The translations under genes and the position numbers were made by a program. Positions 57,397 through 64,000 of a DNA stretch of 64,000 nucleotides are shown here, one piece after another (within the stretch, counting starts at the first letter, position 1; each line of letters starts with the position of its first letter). Origin of the DNA: Pollutimonas subterranea (GTDB lineage Bacteria; Pseudomonadota; Gammaproteobacteria; Burkholderiales; Burkholderiaceae_B). Location: contig NZ_PDNW01000012.1 of NCBI RefSeq assembly GCF_002849655.1, positions 62,001 to 126,000 on the forward strand. The letters are read 5' to 3'. The notes beneath the pieces are model-generated. The model was not told where the DNA came from. It searched no databases and saw only the letters and a program-made list of their open reading frames with translations.

Positions 57397-58389
57397 TCAA
57401 GGAATCAATATGATTGATCCCGTAGTATTCCGAGACTCCAGTGCCTCATGCATTAATGCAACATCCTCAAGCGGCACACGGTGCTTTATATCTACTTTGA
57501 CTGCGCCGCTAGCAAGCACCTCGAACAAGCCTTCCGCAAGCGACTCAATGTCCGAGCGTTCTTGGATAAAAGTAGCGAGAGTAGGCTTGGCAAGAAAAAT
57601 CGACCCTTTTTGAGCCAGCACGCTTATGTCTATTGCATCAACCGGGCCGCTCGCTTGGCCAAAGCTGACCATGGTTCCCAAGGGCCGCAGAGCATCCAGC
57701 GAACCCGCAAACGTATCCTTGCCAATAGAGTCATAAACGACATCAACACCTCGCCCTGCCGTAAGCTGCCTGACATGCCCGGCAAAGTCGGTATCACGAT
57801 ACAAAATTACATGATCGCATCCCATTGCCTTGGCAATCGGCATTTTTTCTATAGACCCAACAGTACCTATAACCATGGCACCCAGATACTTGGCCCATTG
57901 ACAAAGCAATTGCCCAACGCCGCCCGCTGCCGAATGAACAAGCACCACATCGCCTTGTTTAACGGCATAAATTCTGTGCAGTAAATACTGTGCCGTGGTC
58001 CCCTTTACCAAACAGGCAGCGGCTATCTCGTCGGAAACAAAATCAGGAAGCTTTACCAGGCGAGACGCGTCAATAAGCCGCTTTTGCGCATAAGCTCCTC
58101 GAACCATCCAATAGGCAACCCGATCGCCTGTATGGAAACCACTGACGCCTGGTCCAACCTCCTCGACAACACCCGCCGCCTCGACCCCTAAGATTGCAGG
58201 ATGGTCTATGGCGTATTGCCCACTGATTGCCGTCCGATGATAGACATCAATCAGATTAACGCCGATGGCCGTTTGCCGAAGCAACACCTCCCCGCTGCGC
58301 GGCGCATCCAATTCCTGGAAAACCGGCTCCAGGACTTCGGCCCCGCCGGGCCGAGTTGTGCGTATGGCCTTAATCGGAGGCATTTTCAT
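57397..58389 (-). CDS. Quinone oxidoreductase, zinc-free MDR family (QorA-like)
   Basis: A 330-aa NADPH:quinone oxidoreductase. It begins MKMPPIKAIRTTRPGGAEVL, and QTAIGVNLIDVYHRTAISGQ is the QOR signature. The nucleotide site is HSAAGGVGQLLCQWAKYLGA. The zinc cysteines of alcohol dehydrogenases are absent. ATG 58389 is chosen (or 58383), since the 47 upstream in-frame codons overlap mmsB. It overlaps the mmsB-like stop by ~20 bases. Confidence 0.87.
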   Translation of the reverse strand: MKMPPIKAIRTTRPGGAEVLEPVFQELDAPRSGEVLLRQTAIGVNLIDVYHRTAISGQYAIDHPAILGVEAAGVVEEVGPGVSGFHTGDRVAYWMVRGAYAQKRLIDASRLVKLPDFVSDEIAAACLVKGTTAQYLLHRIYAVKQGDVVLVHSAAGGVGQLLCQWAKYLGAMVIGTVGSIEKMPIAKAMGCDHVILYRDTDFAGHVRQLTAGRGVDVVYDSIGKDTFAGSLDALRPLGTMVSFGQASGPVDAIDISVLAQKGSIFLAKPTLATFIQERSDIESLAEGLFEVLASGAVKVDIKHRVPLEDVALMHEALESRNTTGSIILIP

Positions 58390-59287
58390 TCGAAACCCCT
58401 GTGCGGCCTGAGACCAGATTAAAAATAAAACTAAAATCCTTGGCTGCGTAACCGTTGTCGACCGCTTTTTGATAAAGCGCAGCAGCGCTTGCGGCAGTGG
58501 GAGTAGAAGTGGAGACATCAGCGGCGGCACTTTGAGACAGCAGCATGTCTTTGAGCATCATGGCCATGGAGAACCCGGCGGCATAATCGCGATTGGCGGG
58601 CGAGGCAGGCACCGGACCAGGCACCGGACAATAAGCCTGTAAGGCCCAGCAATTGCCGGACCCTTTTGTCACGACATCGTACACAGTCTGGTAATCCAGG
58701 CCCAAACGCTCAGCCAAGGTAAGCGCTTCGCTGAGCGCAACCATGCTCATGCCAGCCATCATATTGTTGCAGATTTTCATTGCCTGGCCACAACCTGCAG
58801 CGCCCACATGGACCAGGGAAGTTCCCATGCACGTCAAGGTCGGAACCACGCGATCGAAGGCCTCCTTGGTCCCGCCGACCATGAATACCAGCGTTCCTGC
58901 CTCGGCAGCCGGCACCGCTCCGGAAACTGGGGCATCCACCATAACAAAACCCGCCGCTTCAGCGGCTTGGCTAACCGCACGCGAATTCTCGACGTCAATA
59001 GTCGAACTATCTATCAGCAACGTACCCGGGCGCGCATGTTGCAACACCCCGTCTGGCCCCTCGTAGACTGCACGGACATGTTTCCCGGTAGGGACCATGG
59101 AAATGACAATATCCGCTACCGCTACGGCGTCGGCAATGGAAGCTGCCGTCTGGCCGCCGACACTAACCAGGCGATTACAATTTTCAGCAACAAGATCGAA
59201 ACCAATAACGTTATACCCGGCTTTCAATAAGTTTTTAGACATCGGGTAACCCATGTTGCCCAATCCAATAAAGGCAATCGTCGACAT
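58370..59287 (-). CDS. 3-hydroxyisobutyrate dehydrogenase-like enzyme (MmsB family)
   Basis: A 305-aa NAD(P)-dependent beta-hydroxyacid dehydrogenase. The N-terminal MSTIAFIGLGNMGYPMSKNL binds NAD. DAPVSGAVPAAEAGTLVFMV is the substrate loop, and GCGQAMKICNNMM contains the catalytic Lys. It oxidises 3-hydroxyisobutyrate or a similar 3-hydroxyacid to a semialdehyde. With the aldehyde dehydrogenase upstream this suggests a two-step oxidation to an acid or acyl-CoA; valine-type degradation is possible but unproven. Confidence 0.88.
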   Translation of the reverse strand: MSTIAFIGLGNMGYPMSKNLLKAGYNVIGFDLVAENCNRLVSVGGQTAASIADAVAVADIVISMVPTGKHVRAVYEGPDGVLQHARPGTLLIDSSTIDVENSRAVSQAAEAAGFVMVDAPVSGAVPAAEAGTLVFMVGGTKEAFDRVVPTLTCMGTSLVHVGAAGCGQAMKICNNMMAGMSMVALSEALTLAERLGLDYQTVYDVVTKGSGNCWALQAYCPVPGPVPASPANRDYAAGFSMAMMLKDMLLSQSAAADVSTSTPTAASAAALYQKAVDNGYAAKDFSFIFNLVSGRTGVSNENASD

Positions 59288-59368
59288 AATGCAACTCCTG
59301 TAAATAGGTACCTCCCAAGGTTAAATACCAGACCAACGGCCCGCCATTCAGCCTTGGGACCGCGGTTT

Positions 59369-60571
59369 TCAGCTTTTTTTGACTAGCTCACACATGCTTT
59401 CAGAGAGCGGCATAGTGACTTGATCGGCTGGAATTGTTCTAAGGATTTTGTAATAGTCCCAAGGCCCTTTTGATTCGGCTGGCGATTTAACCTGGATCAG
59501 GTACATATCGTGCTCCATACGACCATCAACACGAACTTTGCCATTTTGGGCAAAAAAGTCGTTTACCGGCAGTTCGCGCATTTTTTCCGCAACCACCTTG
59601 CCATCTGCGGTTCCAGCAGCTTTGGCGGCCTTCAGATAATGCATCACCGAAGAGTACACACCCGCCTGCACCATACCCGGCTTACGCTTGGTCCGTTCTT
59701 CAAATCTCTTGGCGAATTCCCGGCTCGCATCGTCGCGATCCCAATAATACGCAGTTGTGGCGACAAGCCCTTTTGCCTTATCCAACCCCAAAGCATTGAC
59801 ATCGCTAATGACCAGGGCCAGCGCCACCAGTCGCTGACCTTGATCTACCAAACCAAAATCAGCTGCCTGCTTGATGGAATTGACCGTATCCGTGCCGCCA
59901 TTGGCCAAGCCGACTATCTTGGCTTTGGACGACTGCGCTTGCAGCAGGAATGACGCGAAATCTGACGTATTAACGGGATGATTAACCTGACCTAGTACTT
60001 TGCCGCCGTTCGCGACGACCGTTTTTGTCAGGTCTGCCGCCATCTGTGCGCCAAATGCATAGTCCGCAGCAAGAATGAACCACTCTTTCCCGCCATCTTG
60101 AAGCACGCCGCGGGCGGTACCCACCGATGAGGCATAGGTATCAAATGTCCAGTGAAAACCAGTAGGAGAACAATTTTCGTTGGTCAGCTTGGTTGAGAAC
60201 GGGCCGGAAGCAAGCGTTATTTTTCCACGCTCTTTGGCCAACCCCTGTACCGCAAGGGCAACCGCAGAATTGGTCAGATCCGCAATAACTTCAACATTGT
60301 CGACATCGAACCACTTGCGCGCGGTCGAGGTGGCGATATCGGTTTTATTTTGGTGATCGGCTGAAAGCACTTCAATCTTCTTGCCCAGCAAGGTGCCGCC
60401 AAAGTCTTCCACCGCCATTTTGGCGGCGACGACGGACGTTACACCGCCAAAGTCAGAATACAGCCCGGACTGGTCATTCAAGACGCCAATACGTATTACA
60501 TCGCCGGCGGCAAAAGCAAGCGGTGCAGAAAAGCATGCAGCCAGCCCAATCGCCATAATGGTCTTTTTCAT
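59369..60571 (-). CDS. ABC transporter substrate-binding protein, LivK type
   Basis: A 400-aa periplasmic protein with a 21-residue signal peptide (MKKTIMAIGLAACFSAPLAF) and the Leu/Ile/Val-binding fold (VIRIGVLNDQSGLYSDFGG). WFILAADYAFGAQMAADLTK is in the hinge region. Family members bind branched amino acids or aromatic and short-chain acids for Liv-type ABC transporters. No permease or ATPase gene lies in the window. It lies between the mmsB-like and aldehyde dehydrogenase genes. Confidence 0.87.
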   Translation of the reverse strand: MKKTIMAIGLAACFSAPLAFAAGDVIRIGVLNDQSGLYSDFGGVTSVVAAKMAVEDFGGTLLGKKIEVLSADHQNKTDIATSTARKWFDVDNVEVIADLTNSAVALAVQGLAKERGKITLASGPFSTKLTNENCSPTGFHWTFDTYASSVGTARGVLQDGGKEWFILAADYAFGAQMAADLTKTVVANGGKVLGQVNHPVNTSDFASFLLQAQSSKAKIVGLANGGTDTVNSIKQAADFGLVDQGQRLVALALVISDVNALGLDKAKGLVATTAYYWDRDDASREFAKRFEERTKRKPGMVQAGVYSSVMHYLKAAKAAGTADGKVVAEKMRELPVNDFFAQNGKVRVDGRMEHDMYLIQVKSPAESKGPWDYYKILRTIPADQVTMPLSESMCELVKKS

Positions 60572-60600
60572 GTGTTGTCTCCGTCCTTTTATGCCTGTGG

Positions 60601-62097
60601 TCAGGCTAAATTAATAATGATGGTTTTCTTATTGGTGAAGTGTTCCAGCATCGCCTCCAATGATGCTTCTTTTCCAAGGCCAGACTGCTTTATGCCACCA
60701 TACGACAGCCCAGGCTGCGCGACGATGTTCTGATTAACCTGGACAAAACCAGCCTGCAAGCGCTGTGTTGCATCCATTGCCAGCTTGATGTTGCTGGTCC
60801 AGATGGTTGCGGCTAATGCGAAGTCCGAGTCATTGGCTTGCCGAATAGCGTCTTCATAGTCTTTGAAAGCGATAACGCAAGTGACCGGGCCGAAAATCTC
60901 TTCGCGGGCAACCTGATGATCATTTGAAATACCCGTAAACATAACGGGTTGAACAAAGAGGCCGTCTTTCAAGGCTGGGTCTTCAGGGACAACAGATAGC
61001 CGATGAGACTTTGCCCCCGGGACTTGCTCGCCAAGGCTTATATATGAATGCACGCGCTCAAACTGCGCACGCGAAATAATGGTGCCTATATCGGTAGATT
61101 CGTCGAGCGGGTCACCCATTTTCATGGCATTGACCTTTTCCTTGACCTTCTCCACAAAGATATCAACGATAGATTCATGGACAAACATCCGCGAAGCCGC
61201 TGTGCAGCTTTGGCCTTGGCGTGTAAAGCGCATCCCCGACACGGCGCCAGCCACCGCTTTGTCAAGATCGGCATCATCCATCACTATCATGGGGCTTTTC
61301 CCGCCTAGCTCCAAGGTGACCGGAATGAGCTTTTCAGCGGCTGCTCGTGCAATATGCTTGCCCGTTTCGACCGACCCGGTGAACGTCACTTTACCCACCC
61401 GTGGGTGAGCAACCAGTGGTGCGCCACAAGTCGGGCCGTCCCCGGACAAAATATTAGCCACTCCCGCCGGCAATACTTCGTTCACGATCTCGATTACCCG
61501 TAGGGCAGCCAAAGGTGCCTCTTCGGCGGACTTGACCACAACTGTATTTCCCGCCGCAATCGCTGGCGCGATCTTGAATGCCATCAGCATTAACGGAACA
61601 TTCCAGGGAATAATAGCGGCCACCACGCCTATGGGTTCCCGCTGCGTCAGCGTAAGCATTTTAGGGTCAAAGGGCACTGTTTCGCCCTTGAGCTCGCTAG
61701 TCAGGCCGCCGTAAAAACTAAAGCACTCTGCTACCAGTTTCGCCTCCACCCGGCTTTCGGTACGAATAGCCTTGCCCGTCTCCAGCGCAAGCAGCTGCGC
61801 GATTTCTTCGGAATGCTCCAATAGGCGCCGGGCACATTCATGCAAGGCTTTACCCCGCTCGCGTGCCGATGTCTGGGCCCAAGCGACTTGAGCCTTGCTT
61901 GCTGCGGCAACCGCCACATTCACGTCATCCGCCGCGCCGTTTGCTGCGTACCCTATTTCCTTACCCGTTGCGGGATTTACGACGGGAAAACTGGTATCTG
62001 AAAGCGCCGGCGCAAACCGGCCATCAATAAGATGGTGTCCCGACAAACGTTTAGCCAAGGATGCTGCAGCAATAGCCGCTTGCGATAAATTACCCAA
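60601..62097 (-). CDS. NAD(P)-dependent aldehyde dehydrogenase
   Basis: A 498-aa ALDH. IIPWNVPLMLMAFKIAPAIA and FTGSVETGKHIARAAA bind the cofactor. LELGGKSPM holds the general-base Glu and RQGQSCTAASRMF the catalytic Cys. The start is TTG 62097, since AGGAG lies seven bases before it and no ATG fits the N-terminus. General betaine-aldehyde-type similarity; no CoA-dependent MmsA signature is evident, so a free acid is the more likely product. Substrate unknown. Confidence 0.87.
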   Translation of the reverse strand: MGNLSQAAIAAASLAKRLSGHHLIDGRFAPALSDTSFPVVNPATGKEIGYAANGAADDVNVAVAAASKAQVAWAQTSARERGKALHECARRLLEHSEEIAQLLALETGKAIRTESRVEAKLVAECFSFYGGLTSELKGETVPFDPKMLTLTQREPIGVVAAIIPWNVPLMLMAFKIAPAIAAGNTVVVKSAEEAPLAALRVIEIVNEVLPAGVANILSGDGPTCGAPLVAHPRVGKVTFTGSVETGKHIARAAAEKLIPVTLELGGKSPMIVMDDADLDKAVAGAVSGMRFTRQGQSCTAASRMFVHESIVDIFVEKVKEKVNAMKMGDPLDESTDIGTIISRAQFERVHSYISLGEQVPGAKSHRLSVVPEDPALKDGLFVQPVMFTGISNDHQVAREEIFGPVTCVIAFKDYEDAIRQANDSDFALAATIWTSNIKLAMDATQRLQAGFVQVNQNIVAQPGLSYGGIKQSGLGKEASLEAMLEHFTNKKTIIINLA

Positions 62098-62176
62098 GAT
62101 ATATCTCCTGTATAGGAATGTTGTCGTTATTCTGTGAAGAGGGCTGGCTATGGGCTAAAAACGGCCCATACAAAAT

Positions 62177-63148
62177 CTAATTGGCCGTCTCACGGCTTGC
62201 TTTAGCCAGCCGCAGGCCTTGCTCCCCTTCTTTCCGGGCGAACTTGACGAACTCCTCAACAGAAGCGGATGGAGCAACTTCTTCGTAGTTGGACGCCAGG
62301 CTTTGCCGAACGCCTTCGTCGGCCAGCACCTTATTCGTGGCGTTGAACAACACGTCTATGACCTCTTTCGACGTCCCCTTGGGAACAAAAATGCCCCACC
62401 AATTGGCAATGTTGTAGCCTGGAACACCCAGATCCGAAATAGGCTGATATTGGGGAATAAGGCCAGATGGCTTGGCGGTCGTTATTCCCAGACCTATGGC
62501 TTTACCCGTATCAATGGCGGCTCGTGCGGAAGGCGCTGTTGCAAAAGAAATGTCTGTATCGCCGGCAGCAACGGATTGTGTCGCCGGCGCACCACCCTTA
62601 AAGGGTATGTGCATGAATTTAGTATGGCTGACGTCCATGAACTCTACCGCAGCCAGATGAGTGATCACACCATTACCCGACGATGCGACGTTAATCGTGC
62701 CGGGCGATTTTTTTGCCCGTTCCAGCAGATCTTTCACGCTGCTTATGCCCGACGCCTTACTTGCAATCAATATCATGGGAGCGATGGTAAGCCGCGCCAC
62801 TGGCATGAAGTCATCGGGCGTATAGCTTACGTTGTAAAGAATGCTATCGCTGCCCATGACACTAGAATTGCCAAGATAGAGGGTGTAGCCATCGGGCTTG
62901 GCTTTCGCCACCTGGGCCGCCCCTATCGTTGACCCTGCGCCAGGCCGGTTCTCGACAACAACTGGATGCTTTAATAGCTTGGACAGGTTATTCGCATAAA
63001 CCCGGCCCACGTTATCTGCGCCACCACCGGGGGGAAACCCCATCACTAATGTAATGGGCTTGGCAGGATAACTTTCTGCCCCCTGGGCCGTTGCCACGAC
63101 ACCCAAAGCGATACAAGCCAAACTCAGTTTCATCATTTTTTTCATCAT
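62177..63148 (-). CDS. TctC/Bug-family substrate-binding protein
   Basis: A 323-aa periplasmic protein with a signal peptide of ~23 residues (MMKKMMKLSLACIALGVVAT). YPAKPITLVMGFPPGGGADN and VVENRPGAGSTIGAAQVAKA are the hallmarks of the Bug receptors, hugely expanded in Bordetella and relatives. It binds carboxylates or similar small molecules, usually for a TctAB transporter absent here. GAGGAG precedes the double ATG. It lies between the crotonase and aldehyde dehydrogenase genes. Confidence 0.92.
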   Translation of the reverse strand: MMKKMMKLSLACIALGVVATAQGAESYPAKPITLVMGFPPGGGADNVGRVYANNLSKLLKHPVVVENRPGAGSTIGAAQVAKAKPDGYTLYLGNSSVMGSDSILYNVSYTPDDFMPVARLTIAPMILIASKASGISSVKDLLERAKKSPGTINVASSGNGVITHLAAVEFMDVSHTKFMHIPFKGGAPATQSVAAGDTDISFATAPSARAAIDTGKAIGLGITTAKPSGLIPQYQPISDLGVPGYNIANWWGIFVPKGTSKEVIDVLFNATNKVLADEGVRQSLASNYEEVAPSASVEEFVKFARKEGEQGLRLAKASRETAN

Positions 63149-63175
63149 TACTGTCTCCTCGTATTCATTCAGTTT

Positions 63176-63970
63176 TCAAGTGCCATTGAATTGCGGCAAG
63201 CGTTTTTCCTTCCAGGCCAATGCGCCTTCCGAAATATCGCTGGAACTTTCGGAACAACGCACTCCCTCTTCGATATCCTGGCTTTCGACCTGCGCTCTTG
63301 CGATCAGATTCAAGTGCTTCTTTATGCCTAGCAGAGCAATAGGCGCCATGCCGGCAAGCAATTGGCTAAGCTCGTCAAGACGCGCAGCCAACTGGTCGCC
63401 CTGGACAATTTCCGTCAAGAAACCTATACGCAACATTTCTTCAGCGTCTATTTTTTCGGCCGTTAGGAAAAGCCGCTTAGCCTGATTCAGGCCTAGCCTG
63501 GATATATATCTGGCCATACCGCCAGGATAAAAATGCAGTCCGAGCTTGGCTGCGGGCATAAACATATTTGCTGCCGGCACGCCGATACGGAAGTCACAAG
63601 CCAGGCAAAGGTCTGTGCCCCCGCCATAAGCGCCGCCATTGATCGCCGCAATCGTAACGGGCCGTGCGCTTTCTATCAGGTCTATCGTTTCCCCAAAGAA
63701 GAGGGAACTGGGTGCATTTTCCGCAGCGAGCGATGAAATGTCGTATCCGCTGCAAAAATACTTACCGTCTCCGACAAACCGCAACACCAAAACCTCTTTG
63801 GTCCGGTTGACCGTCGCGATGTATTCCCGCAGCGTTAGCAAATCATCGGGACTTAAGCGATTTGCGTATTCAGGCTTGCGAAACCGGATCGTCGCAATAG
63901 AACCGTAAATAGTAAGTTCTGGCTTAGCTGCATCCTTCAATGTGTCTGGGGCGCTGCTTGCGTCTGACAT
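63176..63970 (-). CDS. Enoyl-CoA hydratase/isomerase-family protein with altered active site
   Basis: A 264-aa crotonase-fold protein: FCSGYDISSL and NGGAYGGGTDLCLACDFRIG form the oxyanion holes. The two hydratase glutamates are not present: the first position is Asp (GGGTDL) and the second, in FMPAAKLGLHFYPGG, is Ala. It may therefore be an isomerase, hydrolase or lyase rather than a classical hydratase. It is the first gene of the catabolic run ECH-tctC-ALDH-livK-mmsB-qor; its promoter is at or beyond the right edge of the window. Confidence 0.85.
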   Translation of the reverse strand: MSDASSAPDTLKDAAKPELTIYGSIATIRFRKPEYANRLSPDDLLTLREYIATVNRTKEVLVLRFVGDGKYFCSGYDISSLAAENAPSSLFFGETIDLIESARPVTIAAINGGAYGGGTDLCLACDFRIGVPAANMFMPAAKLGLHFYPGGMARYISRLGLNQAKRLFLTAEKIDAEEMLRIGFLTEIVQGDQLAARLDELSQLLAGMAPIALLGIKKHLNLIARAQVESQDIEEGVRCSESSSDISEGALAWKEKRLPQFNGT

Positions 63971-64000
63971 TTTTGCCTACCAATAGTTTTAGTTATTTAT

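Noticed and set aside
1-64000. CRISPR arrays, insertion sequences, integrases, attachment sites
   Set aside because: No regularly spaced repeats, transposase or integrase motifs were seen on either strand.

Overview
The window looks like chromosomal DNA of a betaproteobacterium in Burkholderiales, most likely Alcaligenaceae (Bordetella / Achromobacter / Pusillimonas type). The reasons are the moderately high GC content, the parE-parC, trxA-rho, yhdP-glnE and ccoNOQP-ccoG gene sets, a betaproteobacterial paa operon with PaaN instead of PaaZ, and Bug/TctC-type binding proteins. The genus cannot be fixed from sequence alone. No rRNA, tRNA, CRISPR array, insertion sequence or phage was seen.

Layout. 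1-1351 (minus) is the edge of a type IVb pilus cluster: a lipoprotein with VirB9-like and TcpQ-like parts, then the start of a PilN-type secretin. 1611-9648 (minus) reads parE, parC, a ferredoxin-reductase, dadA and an orphan family-1 solute-binding protein. 9885-12887 (plus) is trxA, rho and gdhA. 12972-23309 holds yhdP (minus), glnE and queH (plus), a gene-free repeat-rich stretch (20293-20714) and clpB (minus) behind a heat-shock-like promoter. 23461-25039 is a mazEF toxin-antitoxin pair and a LysR regulator.

25095-32692 is a microaerobic-respiration block: an FNR/ANR-type regulator (plus), then on the minus strand ccoI-like, ccoS, ccoN, ccoO, ccoQ, ccoP, ccoG, a short fixH and a small membrane protein. 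Three perfect FNR boxes lie in front of fnr, ccoN and the ccoI-like gene. The ccoI-like product keeps the CPC membrane helix of a copper P-type ATPase but has lost every cytoplasmic catalytic domain; it is the most unusual gene here.

32769-40432 carries aceA, queF, an MFS transporter, pgsA, uvrC, nagZ and acpS, mostly housekeeping. 40603-40960 is an orphan AbrB/VapB-type antitoxin with a PIN-toxin remnant. 41031-50217 is the phenylacetate operon paaABCDE-N-G-I-K (minus) with divergent paaX; its promoter lies inside a large inverted repeat. 50207-55354 holds orn, an M48 protease, rsgA, a Nudix hydrolase, rplS, a small membrane protein and a peroxiredoxin.

55448-63970 (minus) is a catabolic cluster: a crotonase-fold enzyme, a TctC-type binding protein, an aldehyde dehydrogenase, a LivK-type binding protein, an MmsB-like dehydrogenase, a quinone oxidoreductase and an acyl-CoA dehydrogenase. 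It probably oxidises an imported aldehyde or hydroxy-acid through CoA thioesters, but the substrate cannot be named.
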